A stretch of 64,000 nucleotides of DNA, from NCBI RefSeq assembly GCF_002078875.1, contig NC_034411.1, positions 5,607,180-5,671,179 on the forward strand. Reading direction: 5' to 3'. Positions within the stretch are counted from its first letter, which is position 1, and each line of letters begins with the position of its first letter. A program made the translations under genes and the position numbers. Below the pieces are notes generated by a model. It saw only the letters and a list, made by a program, of their open reading frames with translations, did no database searches and had not been told where the DNA came from. Source of the stretch: Numida meleagris (Eukaryota > Chordata > Aves > Galliformes > Numididae). Below are positions 11,101-26,100 of the stretch, piece by piece.

Positions 11101-14100
11101 ACATTCAGTGTCAAAAAGACTAGCAAAGCTCTCCTGTTCTGAATTTCTCCTTCCATTCTCAAATGCCTTTTCTGATGTAAAGAGGGAGGAGATTCTTCCA
11201 GGCCTGGAAAATAAGTCCCATCTCTCTGTATGTTCCTTCTGTCTTTTATGATCTGTTACTCCTGTGTTTTCTCCACACAACTCAGAAGCACATTTGTCAT
11301 CTTTAGAAATAAACGGAAAGTCACAATGTGGCTGCCACTGTTGACTTTTCTGTTAAAAATGTCAAAAGAAAACAGAAAGGACTTTAAAAAATCTTCTGAT
11401 TTTCACGTCTTTAAATTTTAAATTTTAAGTTTGATTTTGATTGGGTTTGTACAATCAACCAGAATTTGTACAATCAACCAGAATTTGTACAATCACTGTA
11501 TAATCTGCCCAAATTAGAGAGGGAAAATCCAACAAAACTGATTGAGGTCTGATTCAGGAATGATTCACCTTCCCAAGCTACCCCTGCTTTTACTTTGTAC
11601 AGTATCCATTTCACTTGCTTTATATTTGCTTTATTAAAAAATATATATTTATATAATAAAAATACAGGAAAGTCAAAAGGGCAATGAAGAAATTCGTAGG
11701 ACCTTTATTATTTTTCCACACATGTACAAAAAAACAATACTATACTACCCAAGATCGTGCAAAAGCAAGCACAAGATAATGTCAAGAAGTCCAAGACAGT
11801 TTAAAATGAACAATGGGAAAGTCCAAATGAAAGGTATTGAAGCCCCCCTTCCTCCATAAAGGTTTAAATAGGTTACGATATTTAAGCATTACTCACCAAG
11901 TCGAGTAATCAACAATGTTTCAAGCAATTGCAAAGGAACTAAGGGGTCTAAGCCTCGGTATAAGATTACATGTATTAAACCTTCATGACATTCAGGCAAA
12001 TTTGCCCAATGCTATTGCTAATATTACAAACATTTATACAGTACTGAGCACACCGCCAGACACAACAGTGCAGCAGTATTCTGAATTCAAACATCCTTTC
12101 CTCATTAAATGCTTTCATAACCTAAGAATCAGGAAAGGGATACTGTTGCAAATTAAGAATCATGAGAAAACAAGGAAGAAACATCCACAACAACATACCT
12201 TTCAAACAAGGAAAAAGCTAAGCCCAACCTAAAAAAAATCACTTTCATTCCAAGGTAGCAAAATAAATTGCTTTCTCTATTAGCCATTAATCTTGCTGTG
12301 AATTCAAATTTCTAATTATGCAGCTAAACATTAAGAAATTTAATTACAGGGCATGCCATAATTTAAGACAACCACTTAATTCTGACAAATTATGACCTAC
12401 CTCATACTTCAACTTGCGCTGAACAGTGCCATTATTAAGCCTCTCATTATCCTAAGAACAAAAAAAGGTACAGGTGATTATTAAATAAAGCATCTTTCTT
12501 GTGTAAGTTCATTTTAAGTATTTATAAAAAGACATTTTTTTTAACAGCCCAAAATAACTGTTTTCTTATTTATATTTATTAAATCACTGGCACAGAAGTC
12601 AACCAAACCATTCCTCAGATGAATCAGATTATCAATTTTTAAATGAGCATTTGTTTGCAAGTACAAACAGTTCCTGATCTTTCAGAGGAAATTTTATCAA
12701 TGTATTTTAAAGGCATAAAATGAACATTTTGATTCTATCTGCGGTCTTCTTCTGGCCATTTACACAATCTTCCTTGCAAAGAACTGAAATAAAACAAAAT
12801 ACAGCCACTAGAAAATAGGATCAGCAAGATCTAAAACTAACAGCCTGGACTTATTTATTTATGTATCAATGGTAAATTAGAGTTAAGCAAATGCAGGAAA
12901 ACATGAAAATTATCAAACAAAAACAATTACTTTGTGTGTGCACCTGCTGCACTGAAGGTCAGGATTTCTGAGCCATCTTTGCTCACCTTTAAACGTTCTG
13001 TAGACCAGAACAGGCTACCATCATTATCCTCAGCTTTATGATGGATGCTTTGGAGCCTTCTCTGCACTTCTTGTTCAATAAAGGCATTTATCCTATGAGA
13101 TGGAACAAGTAGGAAAAAAACAATTAGCATATTCTTAGACAAAATCTGAGACAGGCTAGAAGGCTCTTTGAAACACTTATGAACCCTAAATACTGCACAA
13201 AATCTAAACTGGCAGGCTTAAAGTTAGGCCAGCTTTACCCCTCCTTAAGGAACACAGACTTTTGAGCAAGTGTTCATCTAACAGACAAAGGTTAACAGCT
13301 TTAACAATTTGTTATCACAACTACACGATTAAATGGATCACAGGTTAAGTCACCACTTTCCATCTGTCTCTACACACAAGTAGCAATGAGGATAAGGGAG
13401 ATGAAGAAACAGAGGCTGAGGTTCTATCTTTATTACTCAGTGGTTTGCTTTTATAGGTAACTCATGCTATCAAATGTTTGGTCTTTGAACAGAAAGAACA
13501 TTCCAAGAGTTGGTATTAATGACTACATGTGTAAGTATAAAAAGAACAGAGAAGGAAGAGATTTTAAGTAATAGCGGGCAACTGTCCTGTTAAGAAGGCT
13601 TGATGTAATTTCACTTGTTTTGATGCTTTTAGTGCATATAAAGCAATACCGTACAGACAAATAATTGTAGACGCAAAAACAATCTAAGTTTAGAGTCTTA
13701 CAAACCTGTATTCAAAAAATAAACAGCACAGGAGCAACAGATAAGCCTGCTGGATATTTAAAGCATAGCAAATTTATTTCCAGACTATTCTTTAAGTACA
13801 GCTCCAGGATTTAATTACAGTTCAGTGCCGGCAGGACAATCTTTCAAAATACTTATTTTCTACTCCATTCATATCAAAACACTGCAGAAATCCAGGTTAC
13901 CTACCTGTCATCAACCAGGGGAGCAGAGGGTGGCTGTGGCTTTGTTGGGCTTGTCGGGGAATTGGAATGGGAGAGTCTGTCTTCTAACGTACCATGATTT
14001 CCTTTCTGACCACCATCACCCTCATATATTTTTTGCTTCAGCTGCTGAATTTCCTGGTCCAGGCTACAAAGAAAATGTAAAATGTAATTCGTGTTGTCTG

Positions 14101-17100
14101 TTCTGAGGTATCGCTGATTCCCACAGTTCTAGTACTTACACTGCAATACATGTATGTAAGATCTTAGCTACCGATATTTATGAAGATATTGGCATACTGA
14201 TTGTTCTTTAAGCAAACTTAGATGATAGGAAAACAGGGATGGCTCAAGAATAAATTACAACAGCAAAGCTAAACTAAATAAAACAGCATCAAACTCTTTC
14301 AATGGTATCTACCTCAGCGCATTAAATATTAATTCAGGAAGACTAAACCTATCTATTAGGGTAATTCAAATAAGCTTCCCTCATTACAGAACCTTATTGA
14401 AGATCTCAGTTATTCACATTCTAGTGTGAAGTAAATGAATACACGGGGAAATAAGCTGAAGTCACTCAAAATACAGCACTAATCCAAAAAACAAAGACAA
14501 CCCAAAACAGCAATGAGGCAGGACACATTTCCTAAGAAAATCTTAAAAACTGTACGTTGTATATATAAATCTTACTATTTTTCAGTTTTTCCTCCTGTCT
14601 GCATATATATATCGTTGAAAATTTACAAAATAAAAAAGTATAGAATTAATTTTACGTAATTCATAAATCATCTTTTGAAACAGAAACCTCCTTTCTCTAA
14701 CAATAGAATAAATATCAATATTGGCCAGATTTATGCACAGAAAAGAATATATAAAACCAGATACAGTACTTTAGACTGAAAACGCCTGAGGCATCCAGTA
14801 TGAAATAAGAAGCATTTCTTGCAATATTTATCACTTAGTCAAACTCTGTTTTAACAAAGTAATCAGCAGAACACAGTCTTCACTTAAAAGGAGATTAGAT
14901 TAGTAACACAGTAATAAACTTCCCCCATTGCCATTACAACTTTTGTCTCCAAAGGTAATTTTTTTCTAGGTTTACTCAACATTACAGAGTAAAAGAAAAG
15001 TTCCTGCAAAAGGAGGGGGAACAATTCAAAGCAAGGATTCTAGCACCTCAACTGCAGTTGCATGTATCCAGATTGCAGTACAATGCTACAACTACTTTCT
15101 TCCTTCCTGAAGGTTGGTACAGAAAACTGAAGAGGGTACAAATGCGGAGGGGCTTAGGCAGGAGTAAAGCAGGCTGAATTGTTACTTCATTTTTTGAGTA
15201 CTTTCTGCAGCACAGCCAGAAACCATCTGTTTCTTATGATTAGCAGCAAAACAATCTTGCATCCTGCAGGAAAGTGGATGGGAGATGGCTGATGGGTATG
15301 GGGGAGTGTTTCCGTCTATGGAAAAATCAATTTAACCACACAAATCAGAATTATATTAAGGGAACATATCTTATCCCACGATTTGTAAACATCCTCCTAT
15401 CAAAAGACAGAATGTCCTATAGCTATAAGCTTATCCAGCTGCGTGACGCATCTGCCAATAAGCCCATGGAACTGCTCCTTGCCCCTTCTGAGTGATGCAT
15501 CCCATTGCCTCGGAGATGACTCTACAGTCGTACAGTGCTCATTCTAATGCTTTAAATCCCTGCCAATAAAGACAAAGCTTGCACGAGTTATTCCAGTGCA
15601 AATGAACTTCAAATTATCATTTGAGGGGTTACCACTGTAAGTGAATGAGCTTTTGAGCTACCACATTAATCAAACTGGAAAGTTTATCCAGTTATGATGG
15701 ACTTAGGTTAACTCAACATTTCAAATGAGCACTGGATTTAAACATTTTTAGATAGCTAGCACTATCCCTTTTTTTCCAAAGCACACCATCACAAAATGCT
15801 TTCTAGATAAACAATAAGAAATGCATGCAATTCAAGTGCCCAGGACATCACAATTTACACTGTGAAGCATAAACTCAAACACTGGTGCACTAGGTTCTAT
15901 AAGTAGCTTGAAATATTTAACATATTACTATTACCTTAATATTTTCTTTTGCCACAACATTCACAAGAATTCGGCTCTCCCTGTGAGTACGTAAATGACA
16001 TTCTGCACTAAGTTATTCAGGGCCCTGGGGCACTCACTGAAAGACTACAAAGTTTTATTTAGTTTCTGCAAGAGGATTTCAAAGTAAACAAGGGAAAAAA
16101 AAAAAACAAGATCTTTTCACTTCTTAGGAATCCTTTTCCAGCTTCATTCTTCTATCTGACAACGTCTATTTTTCCACTTATCACACAACCCAGCAATCTC
16201 TTGAGGGCTAACTAGGAAGCTGCCTATTTTTCTGGAACCTCCAGCTCCTTATAGCTGGCTTTATTCAAGCGAGATGCTCAGCGTAGAAAGCTAGATTGCA
16301 TGTTCTTCAAGACAATTACAAAAAATAAAAGCAAACATCCACGACAGAACAATAACTCAGTATTGAAAACATCTAACTAAAATCCATACAACGTAGTTTT
16401 AAATGATGAAAAAGTGTTCTCCATGCAGGGTGTAGAAAGGACCTATTATCTTCTGATAACAGTTTTAAAGAAATAAGGTACAGAAGAGCTCATGGATTTT
16501 ACTACAGATAATCTTTTTTTTCAGTCATTTTTCTCATCAAGCATCTGCTTTGAAGTGCTTGCAAAAGAAGAATCCCATAATCACTATAAAATTTAGAAAT
16601 CAAACCACAAATTCTACCTCATGAAAAACAAAATCATTTTTTTCCCACCAGTAATGACAGGTTTTCAAGCTCTAGTATTAGCAAATCAGACAACACACTT
16701 TAAAATGCTAATTTTGCCCTTTTTCCAGACTGCATGGATCAAATCCACCAATCCCAGGGGATTTTTGCTTAAGTCAAAAATTAAATACAAAATTCTTCCT
16801 TTCCTTCTGCAAAGGAAGAATCCTCCTTACCTGAACCACTCTCCTCTGAGCCTTCTACACTTGGCATGAATGCTACAGTACAGCTCCAAATACCATGTGT
16901 ACCACTGATGACACTTCTGTATGTAAAAGGGTGCAGAAGGGTACGGATGATGCTTCTGTACCTAAAAGGGTTTGTCATCACATAGGGCCATATGAAAGCA
17001 CCTGCATATTTTACACTGATATACGGCCAGTCTATTCTATTTAGCCCTAAAGCCTGTAACAAAAAAATTAAACATCCCACTGGTTTACTTGGAATACCAG

Positions 17101-20100
17101 AAAAGCAATACGTAACCTGAACTGTGAGCAAACTACTTAAAATGAGAAGCTCAAACAGCGGGACACAAAACAAGTTGCTCTCTCAAAATCCAAGGCATAA
17201 AATGATTCACTTTCTGTGAATTACAGCTTCTAAATATTGACGCTTTCCTTCCACTTACCGCTCCCGGTCTTGTTCAAGGGCTTTTTGCTCAGCTTCCAGA
17301 CTAGCCTGCAGGCCTGCCTGCTCACTGCAGCTGTTGTTCAGCGTGGCAAGCTTCTGCTTCTGCTCTTCAATTTCAAAGTCTATCGTAGAACGACGTTGCA
17401 AAGCAGAGTGCCTTCTTTCTAACTTAGCTACAGCTTGTTCCAGTGCCTCTCTCTGCTGTTTTTCCCTTGATTCTAGGATTTCTTTCTCCTTCTTCCGAAC
17501 TTTTTCTTCCTGCCGAGCTACATTGGCTGTGAATTCAAACGTTTCTTGAAGCTGCTGCAACTGATTTGTGCTAGCTCTATATTGTGCAAGCTGCTCTTCT
17601 TTATCCTCTATTTCTTTCTCTATTTGATACAGAGTATTATCTAATCCTAACAAACCTCTATCAAGGACTTCAGAGGCTCTTTGCTTTTCTTCCAGCAGAG
17701 CTGGCAAATGATTACTCTTCAGGTACTCAAGCTGGCGTACTTTAGACTGGAGCCTGTATTCCACTGGCTTTATCATGTCCAATTCTTCAGCCTTGAGTAC
17801 AGCATCCCCAAAGTTTTCATCATCCTTCTTGAGATTTACATGTTCCTCCTCAGCAAGTTTTAAATGTTCCAGAGTTTCTTTTTCATGCGCTATTTCCTTT
17901 TCTAGGTGATTCACTTGTTGAACTAAATCTTTTTCCAGAATAGTCAACTGTTCTAGCTGTTTCTTTTTAAACTCTATAAAAGTACGCTGTGCTTTTTCTA
18001 ACTCTTCACAGTTTTCTTCACCTTCAGATCGGGCTTCTTTGACTTTCAAAAGAGATTCCCTGATATCTTCAAGATCTCTCTTCTCTTCTTCAACTCTTTG
18101 CACGTCGCCTCTCTTGAGGAGCTGGATCATGACCTGCTTCTCTCGAAGCTGTTCTTCTAGATGAGCCACAAGCATCACCTGCTCCCTTTCTTGTTCTTCA
18201 AGTCTCTTTTTTTCAGATTCCAGCTTAATATACTGTTCGTCCTTTTCCTTTTTAAGTTTTTCTAGTTCTCGGAAAATCTGCATTTTCTCTGCTTTTTCAT
18301 TATGATTAAGTTCCTGTAGGCGCTGCAATTCCTCTTTGACACGGGCAAAAATTTCCTCCTGCTGCTTTTTCTTTTGAAGTTCTATCTCCTGTTGTTCCCG
18401 CAATCTCTCTTCTTCAAATTTCTCTTTTTCAGCCAGCAAATCCTTTAACCTGCTCTCAATGTGAACACTTCTGCGCTTCAGACTCTCTTCTTGTTTTCGA
18501 ATTTGCAACTGTACTATTTCTGTTTCCTTGCGCTGTGACTCTACCTCTTGTTGCATTCTTACAAGCTCTGCTTTGTCAGATCTTTGTTTTTCCTCCATCT
18601 CTTCTATCTGTTTCCTACAAGAAAACATTTACATGAAATATATCTACCTTTTTTTTGTTTTGTAGAAATGACTACAAAACCCTGGGAAGTTAAAAAGGTT
18701 TAGACAGGGATTTTAGAGCATATACCAAATTTTTTTTTCTGCTTTTAAAATAATTTTGTTTTGCTACAGGTTAAAATCTTACACTCCTTGGAATTGAATC
18801 AGTCCTTGAGACAAATAGTACAGATTTCAACATGCAAAGCTGTAGATATATGACACTATAAGAAAACATGTTAGCTAGCATTTATGCTGGTAGAATACTA
18901 TTAGACTGCTAGCTCTATCCTAGCCAATAAGAATACTGATGGAACACAGTGCACAGTGAAGAGTAAGCATATATATTTACACATGCACACACTTAATTTC
19001 ATACAAACAAAATTTAAAAAGAGGACTTTAGTTGAAATTCGCCTCAGCAAAATTGATTCAACAGGTGAACTGAAACCACGTCTTCTCTTTTCGTGAATCC
19101 AGTGGAATGATCGATAAATAGGAATATAAGCTTAGGAACAGATGCAGTTGAAATAACTTCAAGATAAATCATGTCCTGTGCAATAACTCATTTAAAGGTT
19201 CTAGCGAGTTCCAAGTGAGATTTGAAGAATTGAAACTTGACAAATTAAAGCACAAGCATAAACTGAACTCAAGGCCCATCAGCATAACAAAGAGGATAAG
19301 TATCAGTGATTCCACATCTTCTAATTGTTAGGAGTTTGGCTTTGGGGTTTTTTGCTGTTGTCATTTGTTTAGGTTTTTAGCTTAACTTATGCCAACTATT
19401 TACACAGCTCTTTCAAAACCAATAAAGCAATTCAAAAAGGAGAAGGCAGGAAGTGTCTTTCAGCTTTTGAATCTAATCAGTGATCTCCAACAAGGTGAAA
19501 TCTATTACTTTAATATCCTAGCAGGTAAGATGAATCAGAACAATCAGGTCAGTTCTCCAGTTGACAATTCTTTCTTTTGTATTTTAAATCGTGTTCTGGT
19601 ATGTATTATCACTATGCATATGTCATTACTACAGCTGTATTTACAAGAACCAGAATTCACAGTGTTAGTTCTCTATTTTAAATCAAATGAGCATAAAAAA
19701 GATCAAAGTAAAGAATGCCATTTGCCATCTTTAAAATAAAACCTTGAAACTTAACAGCAAGAGCAATATACTACATTTATAACATCCATTCTCCTCATCC
19801 CTTTCCGTTTGGTATTTCCTTTGCTAAAGATCACAGTTAGCTACAGTGAAGCTTGTCTATCTGATTATTAGCTTGTTATTAATCAATGAAAATCAACAGT
19901 ACTTCAGGGAAATAACTAAAGTTTCATAAACCACAAGATACAAATATTTGTATCAGCATCCTCTACTTACCAACACTGCGATTTAAATGAGCTCATGATG
20001 CTACATATGTGCACTTACATATATATAAACACATATACATAAAGACCAGGGAATGATGTTACCTTTTACTTTCTAATTTTTCAAGTTCCTCTCGTTGTTG

Positions 20101-23100
20101 TCTCTCAAATTCTAGTCTGAATAAAAAAAAAATTGTTGGATATCAGAAAAAGAATATACAATGCATTTCACATTGTCTGTTTAAACGATTGTAACAATGA
20201 TGCAAATGAAAAATGTTTTATGAACTACTTTCTACAATAACAGAAAATATTTCGTCATTAGGGTTACAAATTAGATATCATGCTGTCAGACACTTGAGAA
20301 CAAACAGAAGAGAATTTCTAGGGGAAAAGAAAAAAAACTATTTGAAAAGTAAAGATAAAAAAAGACAGAAATGATTAGGATAGCCTCTGTAAGTTAACTA
20401 CATGCGGACGTGGCAATCAATAAATAGGAATTGAATTTCTCTACCTTAAACAGATTGGTCCTTTCACAGGGAAAAGACTGCCATGGGAGGTAGGGGGAAA
20501 CAGAGCAATCAATTAAGAGAGGAATTGATAGAAAAAAACACAATAGCAGTATAGAATATTTTAACATCACCCACAGTTTGTTTTATTAGAGGTTAAATAG
20601 GTTAGATCCACGGAACAGTCAATGACATTACAATTCAAAGTAAAATTTACATAGTGACTCTTTCTGAACATGTTTTACAAATGCCAATGGTAGTTAATCG
20701 ATGCTCATAATCCTGTGGTTTATTAGCTTGGCCAGTTCTGAGAAGTGAAAGAGCTCTGAAATGGTACAACAGCATGCTCCTAGTTCTGCCTCTTCCTCCC
20801 AAGAGAAACACTGCATCACTACGATGCCATCAGTGAGGCTGAAAACACACAGTCTTGCAAAGTGAAACACTCAGGCACAGAACACAATACAAACTTCTTT
20901 ATCCAAAATATTTTGAGATTTTAATATGCTTAGTTTGATACGGTTCTCAGTAATTATGAGAAATTATTTCCTGTCATTTCTAATATCGGCTGTTATTACA
21001 GTTGTACAGAAGTCTCTCTCTTATTTTAATTTCCTCCAACAGATTTATATTCTTTAAGGCAATCTTCCAAAATAAATATTTCCTGTGCTTTTTTAAAAGT
21101 GTAAAGAACCTAAATCTGGGCTGAAATATTCAGCTAAATACACAAATCTCCAATTACTTCAGACCTGTTACAACTCCAGCAGGTGAGACAGTTCATTAAC
21201 ACTGAAAAAATGCAAGACTGCACCGTGACCTCACCTGAATTATTTGTGGAACTGCAATTTAAGATGTCATGATTGCAATTAAGAAGGCAGGTGTTTTAAA
21301 ACTACAGTATGTTTAATATTTCTTTCCAAACTCATAAAAGTGCCTGCGGCAAAAAGAAACTGCCCTTGGAAACATGCAAAAAATACACCGCTAACGTAAT
21401 GTTTATAAAACAAGTAAGCCATGACTCCAAAATGCTTAAGAAGCATCATTTGAACCTCTGGATTAGTGAAGAAACATCAGTTTTAAAAATACCATATCCC
21501 CCCATTTCTCACATACTTTATATTAGAAATGCCTAAGAGATTAGCAAATACAGATTTTTATACACAGCTCCAGACATTCAGAGCTTTCAAATCAATGTTT
21601 CACCAAGAGCTCCTTCACTTTTACATTAAGAGTATGTCTGGGATGGACACTGGCAGGCACTATCTTAATGACACAGCACAAGAAGAGATGATAACTCAAG
21701 TATTTCTAAATCCATCACAATTCCTGTAGCAGCAGTGCAAAATCCACAAACATAACAAAGTTATGTAAAAAAGGCAGAGGACAAGAAGCAATCTCAATAG
21801 ATCTTCAGAAAGCAAAAACCCTATGCACTGGTTAATAAACTTCTTTTTTAATGTGATACTAGAAAATCCCTCCATTTTGATACAGTCTGCCTCTAGAATT
21901 CGTAGCTGCTAGCTCTCACTTCTTAGCCAGGGCTTGGCTACATTCATCATTATTTCAGTCCAAAATAATACAGATCCTAGGGATCTGGAGTTTGGAAATG
22001 CAGATGTCTGTTAAGCACTGTCAGATGTAAGCCATGTTTGCTAAGATAGTCGGCAAAGATGATTTACAAGCATGCCCATGCTTAGTTAAGCCATAGAGAA
22101 ATAAAACATTTCTGATCTAGTAACATAATGCACAAAACCCCAAGCAAAATCTCTTGATATTGTCACAGTCTTGTAAATCACAAAATTTGGCAAACGTTTT
22201 ATATACACATAAAAATGGTAACTGGCTTTTCACTGATATGTGATAGAAGAAAAACAAGCCATCACAGCAGTCACTGATATAAAAACAGGTCAGTGGTGAA
22301 AACTCCATGATTTTCTCCGTGATGAAGCATCTCTACCACCTTTGCCAGCAGCAATCAGTTTTACTTTACACCAAAGGAAAGCTCCAGCTTCTTCAGGAAA
22401 GACAGGAATGAACTATGCAAAAGGGTTCACGAGGGTGGATAGCGATAGGGCAAGGGGGAATGGTTTTAAACTGAGACAGCGGAGATGTAGGTTAGATATT
22501 AGGAGGAAGTTTTTCACACAGAGGGTGGTGAGGCACTGGAACAGGTTGCCCAGGGAGGTTGTGGATGCCCCGTCCCTGGAGGCATTCAAGGCCAGGCTGG
22601 ACGTGGCTCTGGGCAGCCTGGTCTAGTTCTGCACTCAGCAGAAGGGTTGAAACTCAATGATCTTTGAGGTCCTTTTCAACCCAGGCCATTCTATGATTCT
22701 ATCATGAAAAGCAGTTCATTCTTCAGGGTAAATGGCTGTTTCCTAAAGATAACTACGGATCACCATCAACACCCCAACCAACAGCTTCCAACTAGTACAT
22801 CCAGCTGCTCCAAAAATGTATATTTAATGCATTTTAGAAAAGTAAAGTACAACCCTATGCATCCAAAGTAACACCCAAAGTGGTTGGAGCTCCACTGAAG
22901 GTTCTGCTACCATGCAGATATTCAGTGTCTCTGTTCTCTACCAATGATGCACACGCTTTATTTCCATAGGGGTAAAAATAACGCATGTTTTCCTTATCTG
23001 GATGCTTATTTCCTCTACACATTTAGGAATTCATTACTTTTGATTCCACTATCTCTGCAACATTTGCTTCAAACTGGTTATGAGTTCAAAGTTATTTCAG

Positions 23101-26100
23101 GACAGGAGAGGATCTGGGGAAGCAGCACAAGCAGGGATTGCGGAAACCTTGCATCTTAAAGAAGGTACTGTAATAAAGTCTCAGCATCACCAAAAACATC
23201 ACTGGCTGTAAGAAATCACTGCCGATTCCACGAAGTACAGATGCAAGACTGATGTTCCGTGGTTTAGTCTATCCCATAATAAAATAGTTTTTCACATGAT
23301 CTCTATTCTCTTTATTAATGTGAGCACTACTGCGAATAGAAAATTAGCTTGAAATTAAAAATACAATAATACAGATATTAAGGACTAGAATCTACTCTTT
23401 CTTCTTTTGTAGATCTACCATAAAGGAACTTAATCTGATCAGAGTAGAATTAAATAGCCACCATTTTCCTGGAAAACATGCCATATCTAGTGATAAGGAC
23501 AGCATAGATAAGCAGCAGAGAAAAGGAAGTCAGTTTGACTAGCTCAGTACCACAATAGCCTAATTTACACAGCACAAAAGTGTGATCTGGTACTACATCT
23601 ATTAGGAAAGACTGAATACTAGCAAGACTACAAAGATGCTACAATGCTGTTCAGTAGCCCAATGCATGAGATTAATTAAAAAAGAAAACCAACATGCTGA
23701 AGACAAATCAAGGTTCCTCATGAGTGGTTTTATAGTTACAATATAACATAGTTTACAGAAGGCCCATAAATGAAATCTTCAACACAAATCTATGAGAAAA
23801 ACTGTTTTACCCAAAGCTTATTACCTTAAGCAGTGTTGCATGACACTGGATTAGAGAAAAAGATTGAGAATGATCAGAACAAAGGATTTTGTACAGTAAG
23901 ACAAAATTTACAGGAAATCAACAACCAACCACACAAAAAAAAAAACCCACACAACAGAAGCCACACACACAGACCACCCATCTGAAAATATATTTAAAGG
24001 CAAAATTGATTTTCACATGGAGAACACACAAATAAAATGAGCAAAAATCTGTATGTTATCATCCTTAAAACAAAATTTCAATATACAAAAGAAGATGGGA
24101 ATAACTATATGGAAAGAAACACTGAGAGTGGAATGAAGTCTCAGTAAACTAAACTAGCATTGAGCAGACACACTAAGATAGCGCAGAGAGATCTCGTTAT
24201 GTGTGATGTCTCAGTGACCACCACTAAATGTTTGGGGATTGAAAAACAAACAAACAGTTTGTTGTCAACTGCTAATTTGGACATTATCCTTTGCCTACAG
24301 AGCTAATTTGGTGACATGGGTTTTCTTTCCAAAGAAAAAAACAAGTCGTTTTAGTTGCATTTAGTTGCAAAAACTTGAAGTCTGTTCAAAAGCTGAATCT
24401 TCTTCAATGGAGCACAAGCTGTCCCTCCTCTCTCATTTTGTTCATTTTAGAATAACAAGCATCAATGTGCTCTGAAAACAGGGCCGAGAAACTAGCTAAT
24501 GCCACATGCTTTAAGAGGTATTACCAATCATTAAAAGTTTCTTTGGTTTTGTTTTCTGTTATTGTTCTTTTAAGTACACGGTATTTTAAATCAGGTGCTA
24601 TCACTTTCTCTCAGGCTCTGAAATAAGTCTCGAGCACGTACAGCTTCACAGGAGACAACCTCTTAATGACACATCCAGAGATGGATCCAAAAACATCAGC
24701 CAGCTACGTAAGGAGACCTTACAGCCACGCACACACAGCAGCTGTCATCTATCTGTTATCTGTTCTCATCACAGCTGAAAGGAACAGCCCACAGGCTCTT
24801 CCACCACTGATTGGTACAGATTCTAGACTTTACAAAATGTTTATTGCAACCTCCAGAAATTGCAAATTTAGCTACCAGCCTTTAGGTTATCAGAACCGAA
24901 ACTGGAAGGAAGAAAGGCTGGAAGTACCAAATTAACTACAGGCATAATGCTGGCCATCTACAGAAGTCCAACAGAAAAAGAAAAGAACACCACAATTGGC
25001 CTGCTACTGAGCCTAGCTCAGTCCATATCCTATATTGCAAGCTAACTCTTTATGGATATTGAACCACTTGCTTTGAATATTACCAAGGCCTAAATGCTTG
25101 GGAACTGCTTGATTCAAAACATGTTTTCTAACTTGTAATTGCCTCAGCCACCTGTTTCCCTTACAGTGATACTTTCTGCAGAATTACACCTATTTGGACA
25201 AGCTCAACACATCACTGGGGAAAAAAGAAACACACACACACAAAAAATGGTACTGTCACAATTAAGGAAATGGAAAGAAAACAGTTTTAGCATCAACATA
25301 CATAAACTTAAAATTGTCACGGAGCCGTAGTCTAAGCTGAAAAGCTGCTATTGCCAAACTGTTGCCCACAAAGCTGCACTGATTATGGAACAGGCTTTCT
25401 TCTACTAACTTCCAAGACCAAGGCTCAGTTAAGCAGCAGTGCAGGCTTCAGAGTCTACCTCCCCTTTGCAGCAGTCATCAAAGCAGTAAAACCAGCCATA
25501 TTTGAGCTATTTTTTCTTTAGTCACTTATCTATTAGAATGAGAACCACCTCTGCGCTGCGTGGGCAAAGTGCATTATGAGGAACAGCATATATTGTTTTA
25601 AACATTGTTAAAGAATCTTAATATAGGGATAAGAGTCTAAATAATGAATTGGCAACCTTGAGCTTCCTCACTTCAAAAAACAAAAGTACTTAGCAGTAGC
25701 TGGAACAGATATTGATTAAAATCAAGTGACAGTCATGCATTCCCCCTGTAACGTGAGCCTTAAGCATAATCCTTGCTTGTGATTACAAATTAAGTAAGAC
25801 AAAATACCCATTCCTGAAAGGCAGTTCACAAAGATTAACTGACTGCAGAATAGCAGGACAATATTAATTATTAACTCTCTGCTCACAGTTTACAGTCTAA
25901 TGAAGCGCAGGCATGAAAGCGTTCAAGAACATGAAGAAGGTTTTCACCTAAAATTATCTTCTATTTACCACTAACAGCTCTCTCTTATCACACTCAAAAA
26001 AAGGAAAATACAAGTTACAAGGCATACTGAATGGATAGAGCTTCTAAAAATTGCTGAATATATTGATAATTATATTAGTCATACTGTATGAGTTCCAGGA

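Noticed and set aside
16781..17173. 130-codon minus-strand frame just downstream of the coiled-coil exon
   Set aside because: It lies beyond the clear GTAAGT donor, its composition is random, and the next true exon joins in frame without it.
22342..22626. 94-codon plus-strand frame ending [20 protein letters not shown]
   Set aside because: This is a familiar chance translation of the CR1 3' end, not a gene.
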